From: HXMU1420-2 sp034670145
Lineage (GTDB): Bacteria > Pseudomonadota > Alphaproteobacteria > Rhodobacterales > Rhodobacteraceae
NCBI GenBank assembly: GCA_034670145.1
Contig: JAXMOA010000020.1
Span: forward strand, 51,680-115,679
Direction of reading: 5' to 3'
DNA length: 64,000 bases
This document shows positions 25,965 to 34,917 of this stretch, one piece after another. The notes beneath the pieces are model-generated. The model made no database searches and was not told the DNA's origin. It saw only the letters and a program-made list of their open reading frames with translations. The position numbers were made by a program, and so were the translations under genes. Position 1 is the first letter of the stretch. The number at the start of each line of letters is the position of its first letter.

Positions 25965-26435
25965 ATGGCAGTGCGGATTGATGAAACAGATCGAAAAATC
26001 CTGACCGAGTTACAACGCGATGCGGGGCAGTCTTTGGATGAAATCGCGCGCAAGGTGGGCTCTTCGAAGACGCCGGTCTGGAACAGAATTCGCAAACTGC
26101 GCGAGGCTGGCGTGATCGGCACGCAGACGGTTGTGCTGGATGCCGAGGCCCTGGGGTTTGAGGCGACGTTCTTTGTGCTGATCCGCACGTCAGAGCATGA
26201 TGCAGAGTGGCAGCGGGTGTTTTTGAAGACGTTGCGCGACCGTCCCGAAGTGCAGGAGGCCCATCGGCTGGCGGGGGATATCGACTATATTCTCAAGGTG
26301 AGGGTGCGCAATGCGCGGGCTTATGATGCGTTTTATCAGGCGCTGATCAGTGAGGTGAAGGTGTTCAACGTGACGGCGCTGTTGTCGATGGAAGAGATCA
26401 AATCCACGACGGCGCTGCCGTTGGAGGGGGGCTGA
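25965..26435 (+). CDS. Lrp/AsnC family transcriptional regulator
   Basis: A 156-residue regulator. The N-terminal winged helix contains IDETDRKILTELQRDAGQSL and the recognition region ARKVGSSKTPVWNRIRKLRE. The C-terminal RAM effector domain has VQEAHRLAGDIDYILKVRV. It diverges from cysG and the sulfur block, so it probably senses a cysteine- or sulfur-related metabolite and controls these genes; that is inference from position. ATG 25965 follows GGAGAATTGGA. Confidence 0.9.
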   Translation: MAVRIDETDRKILTELQRDAGQSLDEIARKVGSSKTPVWNRIRKLREAGVIGTQTVVLDAEALGFEATFFVLIRTSEHDAEWQRVFLKTLRDRPEVQEAHRLAGDIDYILKVRVRNARAYDAFYQALISEVKVFNVTALLSMEEIKSTTALPLEGG

Positions 26436-26442
26436 GGCGGCG

Positions 26443-27624
26443 TCAGAGCCGCACGAACAGCTGTTCCAAGCCGTGAAAGTGATAGGTGTTGGCGTAGTTT
26501 GGCGCGTGATCCAGTTGCAGGTTGGGGCATCGGGCAAACAGGACGGGCAGGGCGATCTGCATTTCCAGGCGGGCCAGGGGGGCGCCGACACAAAAATGAA
26601 GCCCGCCGCCAAAGCTGCTGTGGGTCTGGATTGGGCGGGACGGATCAAAGCGGTCCGGATCGGGCCAGACGGCAGGGTCGCGATTGGCGGCGCCCAGGAC
26701 CAGGGCAATTTGATCGCCCCGGTTCAGAACATGGCCGCCGACATCGACGGTTTCATAGGCGTATCGGGTGAAAATATGCAGAGGCGGATCATAGCGCAGA
26801 AGCTCTTCGGTGGTGCCGGATATGGCGGCCGGGGTCAGGTGTGCGTGGGGCGTTTGCGTGTCGAGCAGCGTTTTGACCGCATTTCCCAACCCGTGCACTG
26901 TGGCTTCGTGCCCTGCGTTCAGCAGCAGGACGCAGGTGCCGATCAATTCGTCGGTTGAGAGCTTTTCTCCGTCCTGCTCGGCGGCGATCAATTGTGTGAT
27001 CAGGTCGTCTGCCGGGCGGCTGCGGCGTTGCTGGATGTAGCCGCGCAGAAAATTGGCAAACTCCGATGCAGCCTGTGCGGCGGCCAGCTCTGTGGCGTGG
27101 GAACGGGTGGATTGGTACATGGCGACCATGTCATGTGACCAGCGCAAAAGGTCCGGCGCCATGTCTTCGGGGACGCCCAGCAGGCGGGCGATGATGCGCA
27201 CCGGGAGCAGGTTGCAATAGGTAGGCAGCAGGTCGACGCGCTGGTCAGGGAAGGCATCAATCAGCGCGTGGCAGAGCGCGGTGATTTCGGGGCCGAGGCC
27301 GGCAATACGCCGGGAGGTGAACGCGCGCAGGACCAGACCGCGCAACCGGGTATGGCGCGGTGGTTCCAGATCCAGCATGGAATGACGTTCCACCGCGTCA
27401 AAAGCGGCGAGGTGGGCCGGAACGGGTTGAACCAGCTCGGCGGGCTGGGCCCGTCCGAAGCGGCGGTCACGAAACAGTTTGCTGACTGTTTCATGATCAA
27501 AGGCGGCGGGCATTTCATAGTCTTGCCAGAAGATCACCGGACCTGCGGCGCGGGCCCGGTGGTAGAAGGGATAGGGGTCCTGAACAAAGTCCGGGTTGAC
27601 CGGGGATTGAACCAGGACCTTCAT
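26443..27624 (-). CDS. Cytochrome P450
   Basis: A 393-residue soluble bacterial class I P450. The I-helix oxygen-binding motif is LLNAGHEATVHGLGN, the K-helix ExxR is EELLRYDP, and the heme-thiolate loop is FGGGLHFCVGAPLARLEM with the axial Cys. It needs ferredoxin and ferredoxin reductase partners; none are adjacent, although fpr lies about 5 kb away. It starts only 2 bases after the tpiA stop codon, an odd partner that suggests translational coupling. The substrate is unknown. Confidence 0.92.
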   Translation of the reverse strand: MKVLVQSPVNPDFVQDPYPFYHRARAAGPVIFWQDYEMPAAFDHETVSKLFRDRRFGRAQPAELVQPVPAHLAAFDAVERHSMLDLEPPRHTRLRGLVLRAFTSRRIAGLGPEITALCHALIDAFPDQRVDLLPTYCNLLPVRIIARLLGVPEDMAPDLLRWSHDMVAMYQSTRSHATELAAAQAASEFANFLRGYIQQRRSRPADDLITQLIAAEQDGEKLSTDELIGTCVLLLNAGHEATVHGLGNAVKTLLDTQTPHAHLTPAAISGTTEELLRYDPPLHIFTRYAYETVDVGGHVLNRGDQIALVLGAANRDPAVWPDPDRFDPSRPIQTHSSFGGGLHFCVGAPLARLEMQIALPVLFARCPNLQLDHAPNYANTYHFHGLEQLFVRL

Positions 27625-27626
27625 GG

Positions 27627-28379
27627 TCAGTCGGCCGCGGCCAGGGCCTGAAGAATCGGGTTGAAATCCTTGGCCTTGAGGCTGGCGCCCCCGACCAGAG
27701 CCCCGTCAACATCGGGCACGGCAAAGATCTCGGCTGCATTGCCCGGTTTGACCGAGCCGCCATACAGCACGCGGGCCGAGCGGGCCACGCCCGGGCCAAA
27801 CCGGCTTTCCAATCGGTTGCGGATGAAGCTGTGGACTTCGCCGATCTGGTCCGGTGTCGCGATCTGACCGGTTCCGATGGCCCAGATCGGTTCATAGGCG
27901 ATCACCAGGTTTTCGCCTGTCGACTGGTTCGGGATGGAGCCGGACATCTGGCCGCCGATGATATCCAGCGTGTTGGAGGCCTGACGCTGGGCCAGGCTTT
28001 CGCCCAGGCAGATCACGGCCAGCAAGCCCGCCGACATGGCGGCGTTGGCCTTGGCGCGGACGACATCGTCGGTTTCGTTGTGGTCGGCGCGCCGCTCTGA
28101 ATGCCCCAGGATCACGGCGCTGGCGCCTGCATCGGCCAGCATCTGCGCACTGACGTCACCGGTATGGGCGCCGGTTTCGGCCACATGGCAATCCTGCCCG
28201 CCGGATGCGATGCCAGCGGGTGTCAGCGTGGCGCTTGCGCGATGCAACAGGGTCGCCGGAGGGCAAATCAACACGTCGATAGAAGGGTCGGGCGCGCTGG
28301 CCGCCAAAATGTCCAACTGCTCGATGTCAGCAGATGTTCCATTCATTTTCCAATTGCCCGCTGCCAGTTTACGCCGCAT
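27627..28379 (-). CDS. tpiA: Triosephosphate isomerase
   Basis: A 250-residue TIM barrel that interconverts dihydroxyacetone phosphate and glyceraldehyde 3-phosphate. Catalytic residues are visible: Lys in AAGNWKMNG, His in AVILGHSERR, Glu in VIAYEPIWAIGTG, and the phosphate loop LYGGSVKPGN. The start at 28379 (MRRKLAAGNWKMNG) gives the normal length; the open frame extends 22 codons upstream without support. The P450 gene follows after 2 bases. Confidence 0.95.
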   Translation of the reverse strand: MRRKLAAGNWKMNGTSADIEQLDILAASAPDPSIDVLICPPATLLHRASATLTPAGIASGGQDCHVAETGAHTGDVSAQMLADAGASAVILGHSERRADHNETDDVVRAKANAAMSAGLLAVICLGESLAQRQASNTLDIIGGQMSGSIPNQSTGENLVIAYEPIWAIGTGQIATPDQIGEVHSFIRNRLESRFGPGVARSARVLYGGSVKPGNAAEIFAVPDVDGALVGGASLKAKDFNPILQALAAAD

Positions 28380-28494
28380 CCGATACCCCCAATGTGAATT
28401 TGCGTCGTCGTAGCATTGCACAGGGCGTCGCGCAATTCTTGGCATTCAGGTGAATGGGGGAATTGCGAGCGGGTCTGGGTGAGTGTTCGTCGGC

Positions 28495-28845
28495 TTAATT
28501 TTCAGCAAAGCTGATGGATTCGCCGCAACCGCAGGCGTCAACCACATTGGGGTTCTTGAATTTGAAACCCGCTTCGAGCAGGGACACTTCGTAGTCAATC
28601 TCGGTCCCGAAGAGGAACATCTGCGCCATCGGAGCGATCAGGATCCGCGCGCCGTCTTGTTCGACGACTTCGTCATGGGCTTCGGCGGAGTCCACATAGT
28701 CCATGGTGTATTCCATGCCCGCGCAGCCGCCCTTTTTCACGCCAATGCGCAATCCGGAATGGCCGCCCTGTTCCATCAGCCTGGCGATTTGACTCGCGGC
28801 TTTTGGTGTCATCGTAACGGCCTGTTTGCCTGGAATACCGAACAT
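28495..28845 (-). CDS. Iron-sulfur cluster assembly A-type carrier (SufA/IscA/ErpA)
   Basis: A 116-residue A-type carrier. The three cluster-ligating cysteines are present: GVKKGGCAGMEY and, at the C-terminus, VVDACGCGESISF. It transfers Fe-S clusters to apoproteins in the cytoplasm. The start at 28845 (MFGIPGKQAVTMTPKAA) fits the family better than the codon 18 bases upstream. It lies after the SufT-like gene; the pair resembles the tail of the alphaproteobacterial suf operon, separated from sufBCDS. Confidence 0.9.
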   Translation of the reverse strand: MFGIPGKQAVTMTPKAASQIARLMEQGGHSGLRIGVKKGGCAGMEYTMDYVDSAEAHDEVVEQDGARILIAPMAQMFLFGTEIDYEVSLLEAGFKFKNPNVVDACGCGESISFAEN

Positions 28846-29001
28846 GAGCGTTCTCCTTTGCACGTAATCTAGTGCCCCCGCGCTGTGCGCTCAAGAGGGC
28901 AAGAACGTATCATTTATCTGTCCGCGTCGGAGCCATCCTTCAAACGGTAGGCCAGCGGCCATGCGCGCAAGGGGATCTGGCCAGCCGCGAACGGGCCGGG
29001 T

Positions 29002-29364
29002 TTACATGAAGCCCAGTTCCAGCCGTGCCTCGTCTGACATCATTTCCATACCCCAGGGCGGTTCCCAGGTAAGATCGACATCCACCTGTTTGACGCCGGG
29101 CACCATGCTGATCGCATCGGCCAGCCAGCCGGGCATTTCGCCTGCAACAGGGCAGCCCGGTGCGGTCAGGCTCATGATGGCGCGGACAGAGTTTTCGGGA
29201 TCAATGTCAATCGTATAGACCAACCCCAATTCATAGATGTTTACCGGGATTTCCGGGTCGAAAACAGTGCGGCACGCCTCGACCACCGCGTCATAGAGCG
29301 GGTGATCTGTGGTCGATGGCGCGATCAGTGGCGCGCCTTCTAATTGCTCGGTTGGTTGGTCCAT
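29002..29364 (-). CDS. SufT-like MIP18 family Fe-S assembly protein (DUF59)
   Basis: A 120-residue protein with a DUF59/MIP18 domain: LYDAVVEACRTVFDPEIPVN then IYELGLVYTIDI, SLTAPGCPVAGEMPGWLADA with the conserved Cys, and VDLTWEPPWGMEMMSDEAR at the end. In bacteria this is SufT, a maturation factor for Fe-S proteins under high demand. The A-type carrier gene follows downstream on the same strand. Confidence 0.9.
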   Translation of the reverse strand: MDQPTEQLEGAPLIAPSTTDHPLYDAVVEACRTVFDPEIPVNIYELGLVYTIDIDPENSVRAIMSLTAPGCPVAGEMPGWLADAISMVPGVKQVDVDLTWEPPWGMEMMSDEARLELGFM

Positions 29365-29449
29365 CTGGGTCTCGCATCAGTTCCTGACTGAATATATAGG
29401 GAATGACACCGGGAGGGTAAAGAGATCACCGGTGACGCGGACGGATATC

Positions 29450-29725
29450 TTAGTCGTTGATGTCGTAATCAAAGGTTTTGACCTGGCCTTTGCCCGACAC
29501 GAACAGGCGCCGCAGGACCAGCCAGGCTACAAGCGACAGGGAGGCAAAGATCAGCAGGAGCGCGGGCAGTGTCAGGGCCAGGCTGGTGTTCAGCAACAGC
29601 ATGGCAACGGCCAGAGCGCCAATGGCAAACCCCAGAAACAGGAAACCCGGCGCCAGCAGTTCAACAATGGCCAACCCCAGAGAGACGATCAGCCACAGCC
29701 ACCAAATGTTCCAGATCTGGTCCAT
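29450..29725 (-). CDS. NfeD family membrane protein (short form)
   Basis: A 91-residue protein with two to three hydrophobic segments (WWLWLIVSLGLAIVELLAPG, then FLFLGFAIGALAVAMLLL and LTLPALLLIFASLSLVAWLV) and a short polar C-terminus. The AIVELLAPGFLFLG block is the NfeD signature. Its stop lies close to the SPFH gene's end, with the SPFH gene 2 bases upstream, which is the classic NfeD-SPFH (stomatin) pair that organises membrane microdomains. Confidence 0.85.
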   Translation of the reverse strand: MDQIWNIWWLWLIVSLGLAIVELLAPGFLFLGFAIGALAVAMLLLNTSLALTLPALLLIFASLSLVAWLVLRRLFVSGKGQVKTFDYDIND

Positions 29726-29727
29726 CC

Positions 29728-30618
29728 TCAGCGGCTTCCCTTGAGCATTTTAAAGGCGTCTCCGAAGGCTTCCAGAGCTTGTGCGGGCACCACAATCGTC
29801 TGTTGACCGGCGCCCGCGCCCAGGGCGTTGAGCGCTTCGACCTGTTTCAGTGCCACCTGATATTGCGCGGCTTCGATGCCGTTGTCCTGAATGGCCTTGG
29901 CGACGACACCGGTTGCGTAGGCCTCGGCATCGGCCTGAATGCGGCGGGCCTTGGCGATCTGTTCGGCTGCATAAAGCTCTGCGTCGGCGGCCAATTCCAC
30001 GGCGCGCCGTTTGCCTTCGGCTTCGGTCACCTGGGCGCGGCGGGCGCGTTCGGCGTTCAGCTGTTGCAGCATGGCGTCGCGGGTCGCCTGGTCCAGGTTG
30101 ACGTCGAGGATTTCGGCCCGGGTGACTTCGATCCCCCAGTCGTCCACGGCATCTTCGACGCTGTGTTTGATGGTCTGGATCAGACGGTCCCGGTTGGCCT
30201 GGACATCGTCCAGATCCATCTTGCCGATTTCGGCACGCACAATGCCGGCCACTGTGGTGGCGATGGCGCCGTCCACATCGCGGATGCGATAGACCGTCTT
30301 TTCCGGTTCGACGATGCGGTAAAAGACCGACGTATCGACCTGAACCAGGACGTTGTCACGGGTGATCGCATCCTGGCTGGCTGTGGGCAATTGCCGTTCC
30401 AGAATGGAGATCTGGTGGCGCACCACGTCCAGAAACGGAACGATCAGGTTGATGCCGGGGCCCAGCACCGCCTGAAGGCGGCCAAAACGTTCGACCACAT
30501 GTTTTTCCGACTGGGGCACAATGCGCAGGCCCTTGACGATGACGATGATCAGAACGATCGCGCCCAGAATGTAGGCCATGCTGCTGCCAATTAGGTCAGT
30601 AATTTGCTCTTCGCTCAT
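29728..30618 (-). CDS. SPFH/band 7 (QmcA/stomatin-like) protein
   Basis: A 296-residue protein. An N-terminal membrane anchor (MAYILGAIVLIIVIVKGL) precedes the SPFH domain: VPQSEKHVVERFGRLQAVLG, PGINLIVPFLD, DAITRDNVLVQVDTSVFY, and DDWGIEVTRAEILDV. A coiled-coil, Ala/Glu-rich region follows (about residues 185-250), with a glycine-containing end. The family scaffolds membrane domains and protease complexes. It is operonic with the NfeD gene. Confidence 0.92.
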   Translation of the reverse strand: MSEEQITDLIGSSMAYILGAIVLIIVIVKGLRIVPQSEKHVVERFGRLQAVLGPGINLIVPFLDVVRHQISILERQLPTASQDAITRDNVLVQVDTSVFYRIVEPEKTVYRIRDVDGAIATTVAGIVRAEIGKMDLDDVQANRDRLIQTIKHSVEDAVDDWGIEVTRAEILDVNLDQATRDAMLQQLNAERARRAQVTEAEGKRRAVELAADAELYAAEQIAKARRIQADAEAYATGVVAKAIQDNGIEAAQYQVALKQVEALNALGAGAGQQTIVVPAQALEAFGDAFKMLKGSR

Positions 30619-30865
30619 AACAACTCCGGGATCGACGGGTTCAACAAAAGGACATAGGCGCTTTGAATTTCAATACAATAGCGTCAGCTTTTGATGCGCC
30701 ACAACCAAATAGGGCGACAGGGGGGCATCCGGGTGCATCATCTTGCCCTGATTTCGCAATAATTTTGCCGGGCTGGCGGTGCAGAAAGGGGAAAGACCCG
30801 GCTGTGTATCAGTTTGGCCGGTTGTGGCGTGAACGACTATATTCCGACAGCAAGCCGAGCAGCAG

Positions 30866-32272
30866 ATGATCCGAATAGAACAACAGTTGGCCGATTATGC
30901 ACATGCCTGCCGACGTTTGCTGTGGCAGCGGCAGGCGATGTATACGGGCGGGTCGGTCATGGTCGCCTATTTTGTCGATCCGATGCTTGCGCTGATGTCA
31001 TTTGCCTTGTGCCAGATCTGTGAATTGAATGACCTTCGGGTGTGCCGCAGCGTGTCGCAATGGGCGGCGGGACGGTGTGAAAACCCGGCGGAGCAATTGC
31101 AGCGTCTGATGCTGAGTTCGAACCTGACGACCCTGGCGACCGCGCAATACCTTGTTCTGATCGCTCTGGCCGAGGGGCCGTCTGTGCATCTGGGACCGGT
31201 GGTGTTTTTGTTGACCGCTGCGCTCTACGCGACAATGAACGCTTGCCAGGTGCCGAAAATCCTGCGGGCGCGGTTGATTATCTATGCCTGCGCCCTGCTG
31301 TTCATTCCGGTGCATGACCTGATTGTTGTGCGCCCGGATTTACACTCCCCCCTGTGGCTACAGCTGGGCGTTGTGATCTTTGTTCTGTTTCTTCTGAATG
31401 AATGCGCCCGCAAGTTTGTGTCGAATTATCGCAAGGTCCAGACCCGGCTGGAGGATCTGAGGATCGAGCGGGACCGGGTGGCGGAGGCCTATGAGGTGCA
31501 GTCGCAATTTGTTTCCATCGTCAATCACGAGCTGCGCACGCCGCTGACCTCGATCAAGGCGTCTCTGGATCTGATCTCGGATGAAACGGTGTGCCCGTCG
31601 CTGGACAAGGTGCGCGAGATTGCCCGCATCGGTCAGCGCAATGGGGCGCGGCTGGCGGGGTTGATTGACGATCTGTTGGATTTTCAGAAACTGGATTCGG
31701 GCAAGATGGTGTTTCAGTTCGAACCGGTCGATCTGAGCGCTTTGCTGGACGAGGCTGTTGCCGCGACGCGCCCGCTGGGCGAGGCGCGGGGCATCTCTTT
31801 TGTCTTGTCCGGCGCGTCCGAGCCGGTCTGGGTGCGCGCGGATGCGGATCGCTTGATGCAGGTTCTGGCAAATGTGGTGTCCAATGCGGTCAAGTTTTCG
31901 GATCGTGATGGCCTGATCGAACTGGATCTCAGCGCGTCCCACGGAGAGGCGCGCGTGTCAGTACGCGATCATGGCATCGGCATCCCGGAACATTCCGAAG
32001 AGTTGGTGTTCGCGCCCTTCACACAAGTGGATGTGTCGGACAAGCGGGCTTTTGGCGGCACGGGGCTGGGCATGAGCATCAGCAAGCGCATTGTTGAGGG
32101 TCATGGCGGGCACATCGCCTATACCAGCCGGGTCGGCGTGGGCACGAAATTTGTCATCACGCTGGATCTGGAACGCCCGAACCAGGCAGAGGACGACGTG
32201 ATCGCCCTGACGCCACAGCTGGCAGACAGGCCGCGCGCCGGATCAATATTGGCACGCGCCGAGGCGGTCTGA
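30866..32272 (+). CDS. Membrane sensor histidine kinase (orphan)
   Basis: A 468-residue kinase. Four to five hydrophobic segments lie in residues 25-185 with no recognised sensory domain. A short coiled linker (VQTRLEDLRIERDRVAEAYE) precedes the HisKA box VNHELRTPLTSIKASLDL with phospho-accepting His. The HATPase domain has the N box NVVSNAVKFS, G1 DHGIGIPEHSEE and G2 GGTGLGMSISKRIVEGHGG. No response regulator gene is adjacent, so the partner is elsewhere. The signal is unknown and probably membrane-perceived. Confidence 0.88.
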   Translation: MIRIEQQLADYAHACRRLLWQRQAMYTGGSVMVAYFVDPMLALMSFALCQICELNDLRVCRSVSQWAAGRCENPAEQLQRLMLSSNLTTLATAQYLVLIALAEGPSVHLGPVVFLLTAALYATMNACQVPKILRARLIIYACALLFIPVHDLIVVRPDLHSPLWLQLGVVIFVLFLLNECARKFVSNYRKVQTRLEDLRIERDRVAEAYEVQSQFVSIVNHELRTPLTSIKASLDLISDETVCPSLDKVREIARIGQRNGARLAGLIDDLLDFQKLDSGKMVFQFEPVDLSALLDEAVAATRPLGEARGISFVLSGASEPVWVRADADRLMQVLANVVSNAVKFSDRDGLIELDLSASHGEARVSVRDHGIGIPEHSEELVFAPFTQVDVSDKRAFGGTGLGMSISKRIVEGHGGHIAYTSRVGVGTKFVITLDLERPNQAEDDVIALTPQLADRPRAGSILARAEAV

Positions 32273-32304
32273 ACCGTCGGCTTGATCCGGCCTGCCGCTG
32301 CGGG

Positions 32305-33696
32305 TCAGCTGGTGCGGCGGCGGCGCACCGGTTGGGGGCGCACGCGCAATTCGATATCGTCGTAGAGCTTGGCGACGATATCCTTGCCTGTCGCCTTTTC
32401 GACCCCTTCCAGACCGGGCGAGGAATTGACCTCCAGCACCTTGGGTCCGTCCTCGGCGCGCAGCAGATCGACGCCTGCCAGGCCCAGGCCAAAGGCGCGG
32501 GCGGCGCGAATGGCAGTTTCGCGTTCGGTGCGGGTGATCCGGGTGGGGCTGGCCGAGCCGCCCTGATGCAGGTTCGAGCGGAAATCGCCCTCGGCCCCGG
32601 TCCGTTTGATTGCGGCGACAACCTTGCCGCCGACCACAAGGCAGCGGATATCGACGCCTGCGGATTCTTTGACAAACTGCTGCACCAGAAAATTCGCCTT
32701 GAGACCGCGGAAGGCGGAGATCACGCTTTCGGCCGCTTTCTTGGTTTCGGCCAGAACCACGCCTTTGCCCTGGGTCGATTCCAACAGTTTGACGATCAGG
32801 GGCGCGGTGCCGACCAGCCCGATCAGATTGCCGGTGTCCTTGGGTGAGGCGGCAAAGGCGGTGATCGGCATCCCGATCCGGTGGCGGGCCAGAACCTGAT
32901 GCGCGTGCAGCTTGTCCCGGCTGGAGGTGATGCCCGAGGAACCGTTAACGCAATAGGTGCCGATGGTTTCGAACTGACGCACGACCGCCGTGCCATAGGG
33001 GGTGATTGACGCGCCGATACGTGGAATCACCGCATCATAGCGGGGCAGGCGTTTGCCGTCATAATGCACCTCTGGGGCCAGCGCGTTGATGGCGATATAG
33101 GTGCGGGTCGTGTCGATGACTTCGACCGAATGGCCGCGGCTTTCTCCGGCCTCGACCAGACGGCGCGTGGAGTAATTGTTTTCGCGGCTGAGCACGGCAA
33201 TACGCAGCGCCCGTTTCGGAGCGGCGGTGCGCATGCGCGTTGACTGGTACACATCGTAGCTGAGCACGGGTTGCAGATGCCGCTCGGTCGGGTTGATCGA
33301 GATATTGTCACTGAGCGCCTGGCGTCCCAGCAACATGCGACTGGCCATGCCGGCGCGGTTTGTCAGCGTGATTTCGATGGGCCACACCCGTCCGGCCACT
33401 TCCAGCGGGGTGGTGATGACATATCGCTGCTCGGCCTCGCCGTTGGACGAGGTCACCTCGCGCCGGTCGACGATTGTGGCCGAACAGGCGATGGACAGAT
33501 CATCGCGCGTGGGGTCGGGATGCACGTAAAACCGCACCTTGGGCGCGGTGGAAGAGCCGAAAACCTCGATCTCGGACGCATGCAGCGCCGAGGTCTTGGC
33601 CCCGGTGTCGACCTTGGTTGATACGGCGGGCAACCCCAGATCGGGCAGGGCGACCCATTCTTCCCATCCGAGGGTCAGTGGCATTGGTTGCGTCAT
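32305..33696 (-). CDS. RimB-type retropepsin/RimK-type ligase fusion
   Basis: A 463-residue two-domain protein. Residues 1-150 are a putative ATP-dependent zinc protease/retropepsin-like (RimB-type) domain with the active-site triad KVDTGAKTSALHA. Residues about 163-455 are a RimK ATP-grasp ligase: FETIGTYCVNGSSGITSSRDK, LIVKLLESTQGKGVVLAETK for ATP binding, FVKESAGVDIRCLVVGG, and LEVNSSPGLEGVEKATG for metal binding. RimK adds glutamate to ribosomal protein S6 and RimB removes it; joining both opposing activities in one chain is notable. The C-terminus is basic (RRRR). It is divergent from tgt. Confidence 0.87.
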   Translation of the reverse strand: MTQPMPLTLGWEEWVALPDLGLPAVSTKVDTGAKTSALHASEIEVFGSSTAPKVRFYVHPDPTRDDLSIACSATIVDRREVTSSNGEAEQRYVITTPLEVAGRVWPIEITLTNRAGMASRMLLGRQALSDNISINPTERHLQPVLSYDVYQSTRMRTAAPKRALRIAVLSRENNYSTRRLVEAGESRGHSVEVIDTTRTYIAINALAPEVHYDGKRLPRYDAVIPRIGASITPYGTAVVRQFETIGTYCVNGSSGITSSRDKLHAHQVLARHRIGMPITAFAASPKDTGNLIGLVGTAPLIVKLLESTQGKGVVLAETKKAAESVISAFRGLKANFLVQQFVKESAGVDIRCLVVGGKVVAAIKRTGAEGDFRSNLHQGGSASPTRITRTERETAIRAARAFGLGLAGVDLLRAEDGPKVLEVNSSPGLEGVEKATGKDIVAKLYDDIELRVRPQPVRRRRTS

Positions 33697-33786
33697 TGTC
33701 GGTCCTTGGTATTGGGGTCGTGGCGTTTGGGTCTTGGTATTGGGGCAGCTTTGGCGCTAAACCGCCCGCATCAGGAGGACCCGGGC

Positions 33787-34917
33787 ATGTCTGGCGCTTT
33801 TTCATTTCATCTACATAACACGGACAGTGCGGCGCGCACTGGAGAAATCAGAACGCCCCGCGGTGTTATCCGGACCCCGGCCTTTATGCCGGTGGGCACG
33901 GCCGCCACGGTCAAGGCGATGATGCCCGAAAGCGTTGCGGAGACGGGCGCGGATATTCTGCTGGGCAATACCTATCATCTGATGCTGCGCCCGGGGGCCG
34001 AGCGTGTGCATCGGTTGGGCGGATTGCACCAGTTCATGAATTGGGACAAGCCGATTTTGACGGATTCGGGCGGGTTTCAGGTGATGTCCCTGTCGGATCT
34101 GCGCAAACTGACCGAGGACGGCGTGACCTTCCGGTCTCATATCGACGGCTCCAAACATATGCTGACGCCAGAGCGCTCGATGGAGATCCAGAAGCTGCTG
34201 GGATCTGACATTGTCATGTGCTTTGACGAATGCCCGGCCTTGCCCGCAGAAGACAAGGTGGTGGCCGAAAGCATGCGCATGTCGATGCGGTGGGCGGCGC
34301 GTTCGCGCGCGGCATTTGGCGACCGTCCCGGGCATGCGCTGTTTGGGATTCAACAGGGTGGGGTCACCCCCGAGTTGCGGGCGGAAAGTGCCGAAAAGCT
34401 GATTGAAATCGGGTTTGACGGCTATGCCATCGGCGGTCTGGCCGTTGGCGAGGGGCAGGAGGCCATGTTTGGAGTGCTCGACTACGCGCCCGGGATGCTG
34501 CCCGTGGACCGCCCGCGATATCTGATGGGGGTTGGCAAGCCGGACGATATCGTCGGGGCGGTCAAACGCGGGGTCGACATGATGGACTGCGTGCTGCCCT
34601 CGCGGTCAGGGCGCACCGGCCAGGTGTTCACGCGACACGGCGTTGTGAACATCAAGAACGCCCGCCATCAGGACGATCCGCGCCCACTGGACGCTGCCTG
34701 TGGCTGCCCGGCCTGCCGCAATTACTCGCGCGCGTATCTGCATCACGTTTTCCGCTCGCAAGAGATCATCTCTTCCATGTTGCTGACCTGGCATAACCTG
34801 CACTATTTTCAGGAGCTTATGGCCGGTATGCGAGAGGCGATCGCACAGGGGCGTTTTGCGGCCTGGGAGGCGGATTTTCACGCCGGGCGCGCGGGCGGAG
34901 ATATTGAGCCGCTATAG
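33787..34917 (+). CDS. tgt: Queuine tRNA-ribosyltransferase
   Basis: A 376-residue tRNA-guanine transglycosylase that inserts preQ1 at the wobble base of GUN-anticodon tRNAs. N-terminal TPAFMPVGTAATVKAM, the substrate pocket DSGGFQVMSLSDLRKL, the catalytic Asp region MDCVLPSRSGRTGQ, and the zinc-binding CGCPACRNYSRAYLHH are intact. AGGAGGACC before the ATG at 33787 fixes the start; the open frame begins 99 bases earlier. Confidence 0.96.
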   Translation: MSGAFSFHLHNTDSAARTGEIRTPRGVIRTPAFMPVGTAATVKAMMPESVAETGADILLGNTYHLMLRPGAERVHRLGGLHQFMNWDKPILTDSGGFQVMSLSDLRKLTEDGVTFRSHIDGSKHMLTPERSMEIQKLLGSDIVMCFDECPALPAEDKVVAESMRMSMRWAARSRAAFGDRPGHALFGIQQGGVTPELRAESAEKLIEIGFDGYAIGGLAVGEGQEAMFGVLDYAPGMLPVDRPRYLMGVGKPDDIVGAVKRGVDMMDCVLPSRSGRTGQVFTRHGVVNIKNARHQDDPRPLDAACGCPACRNYSRAYLHHVFRSQEIISSMLLTWHNLHYFQELMAGMREAIAQGRFAAWEADFHAGRAGGDIEPL

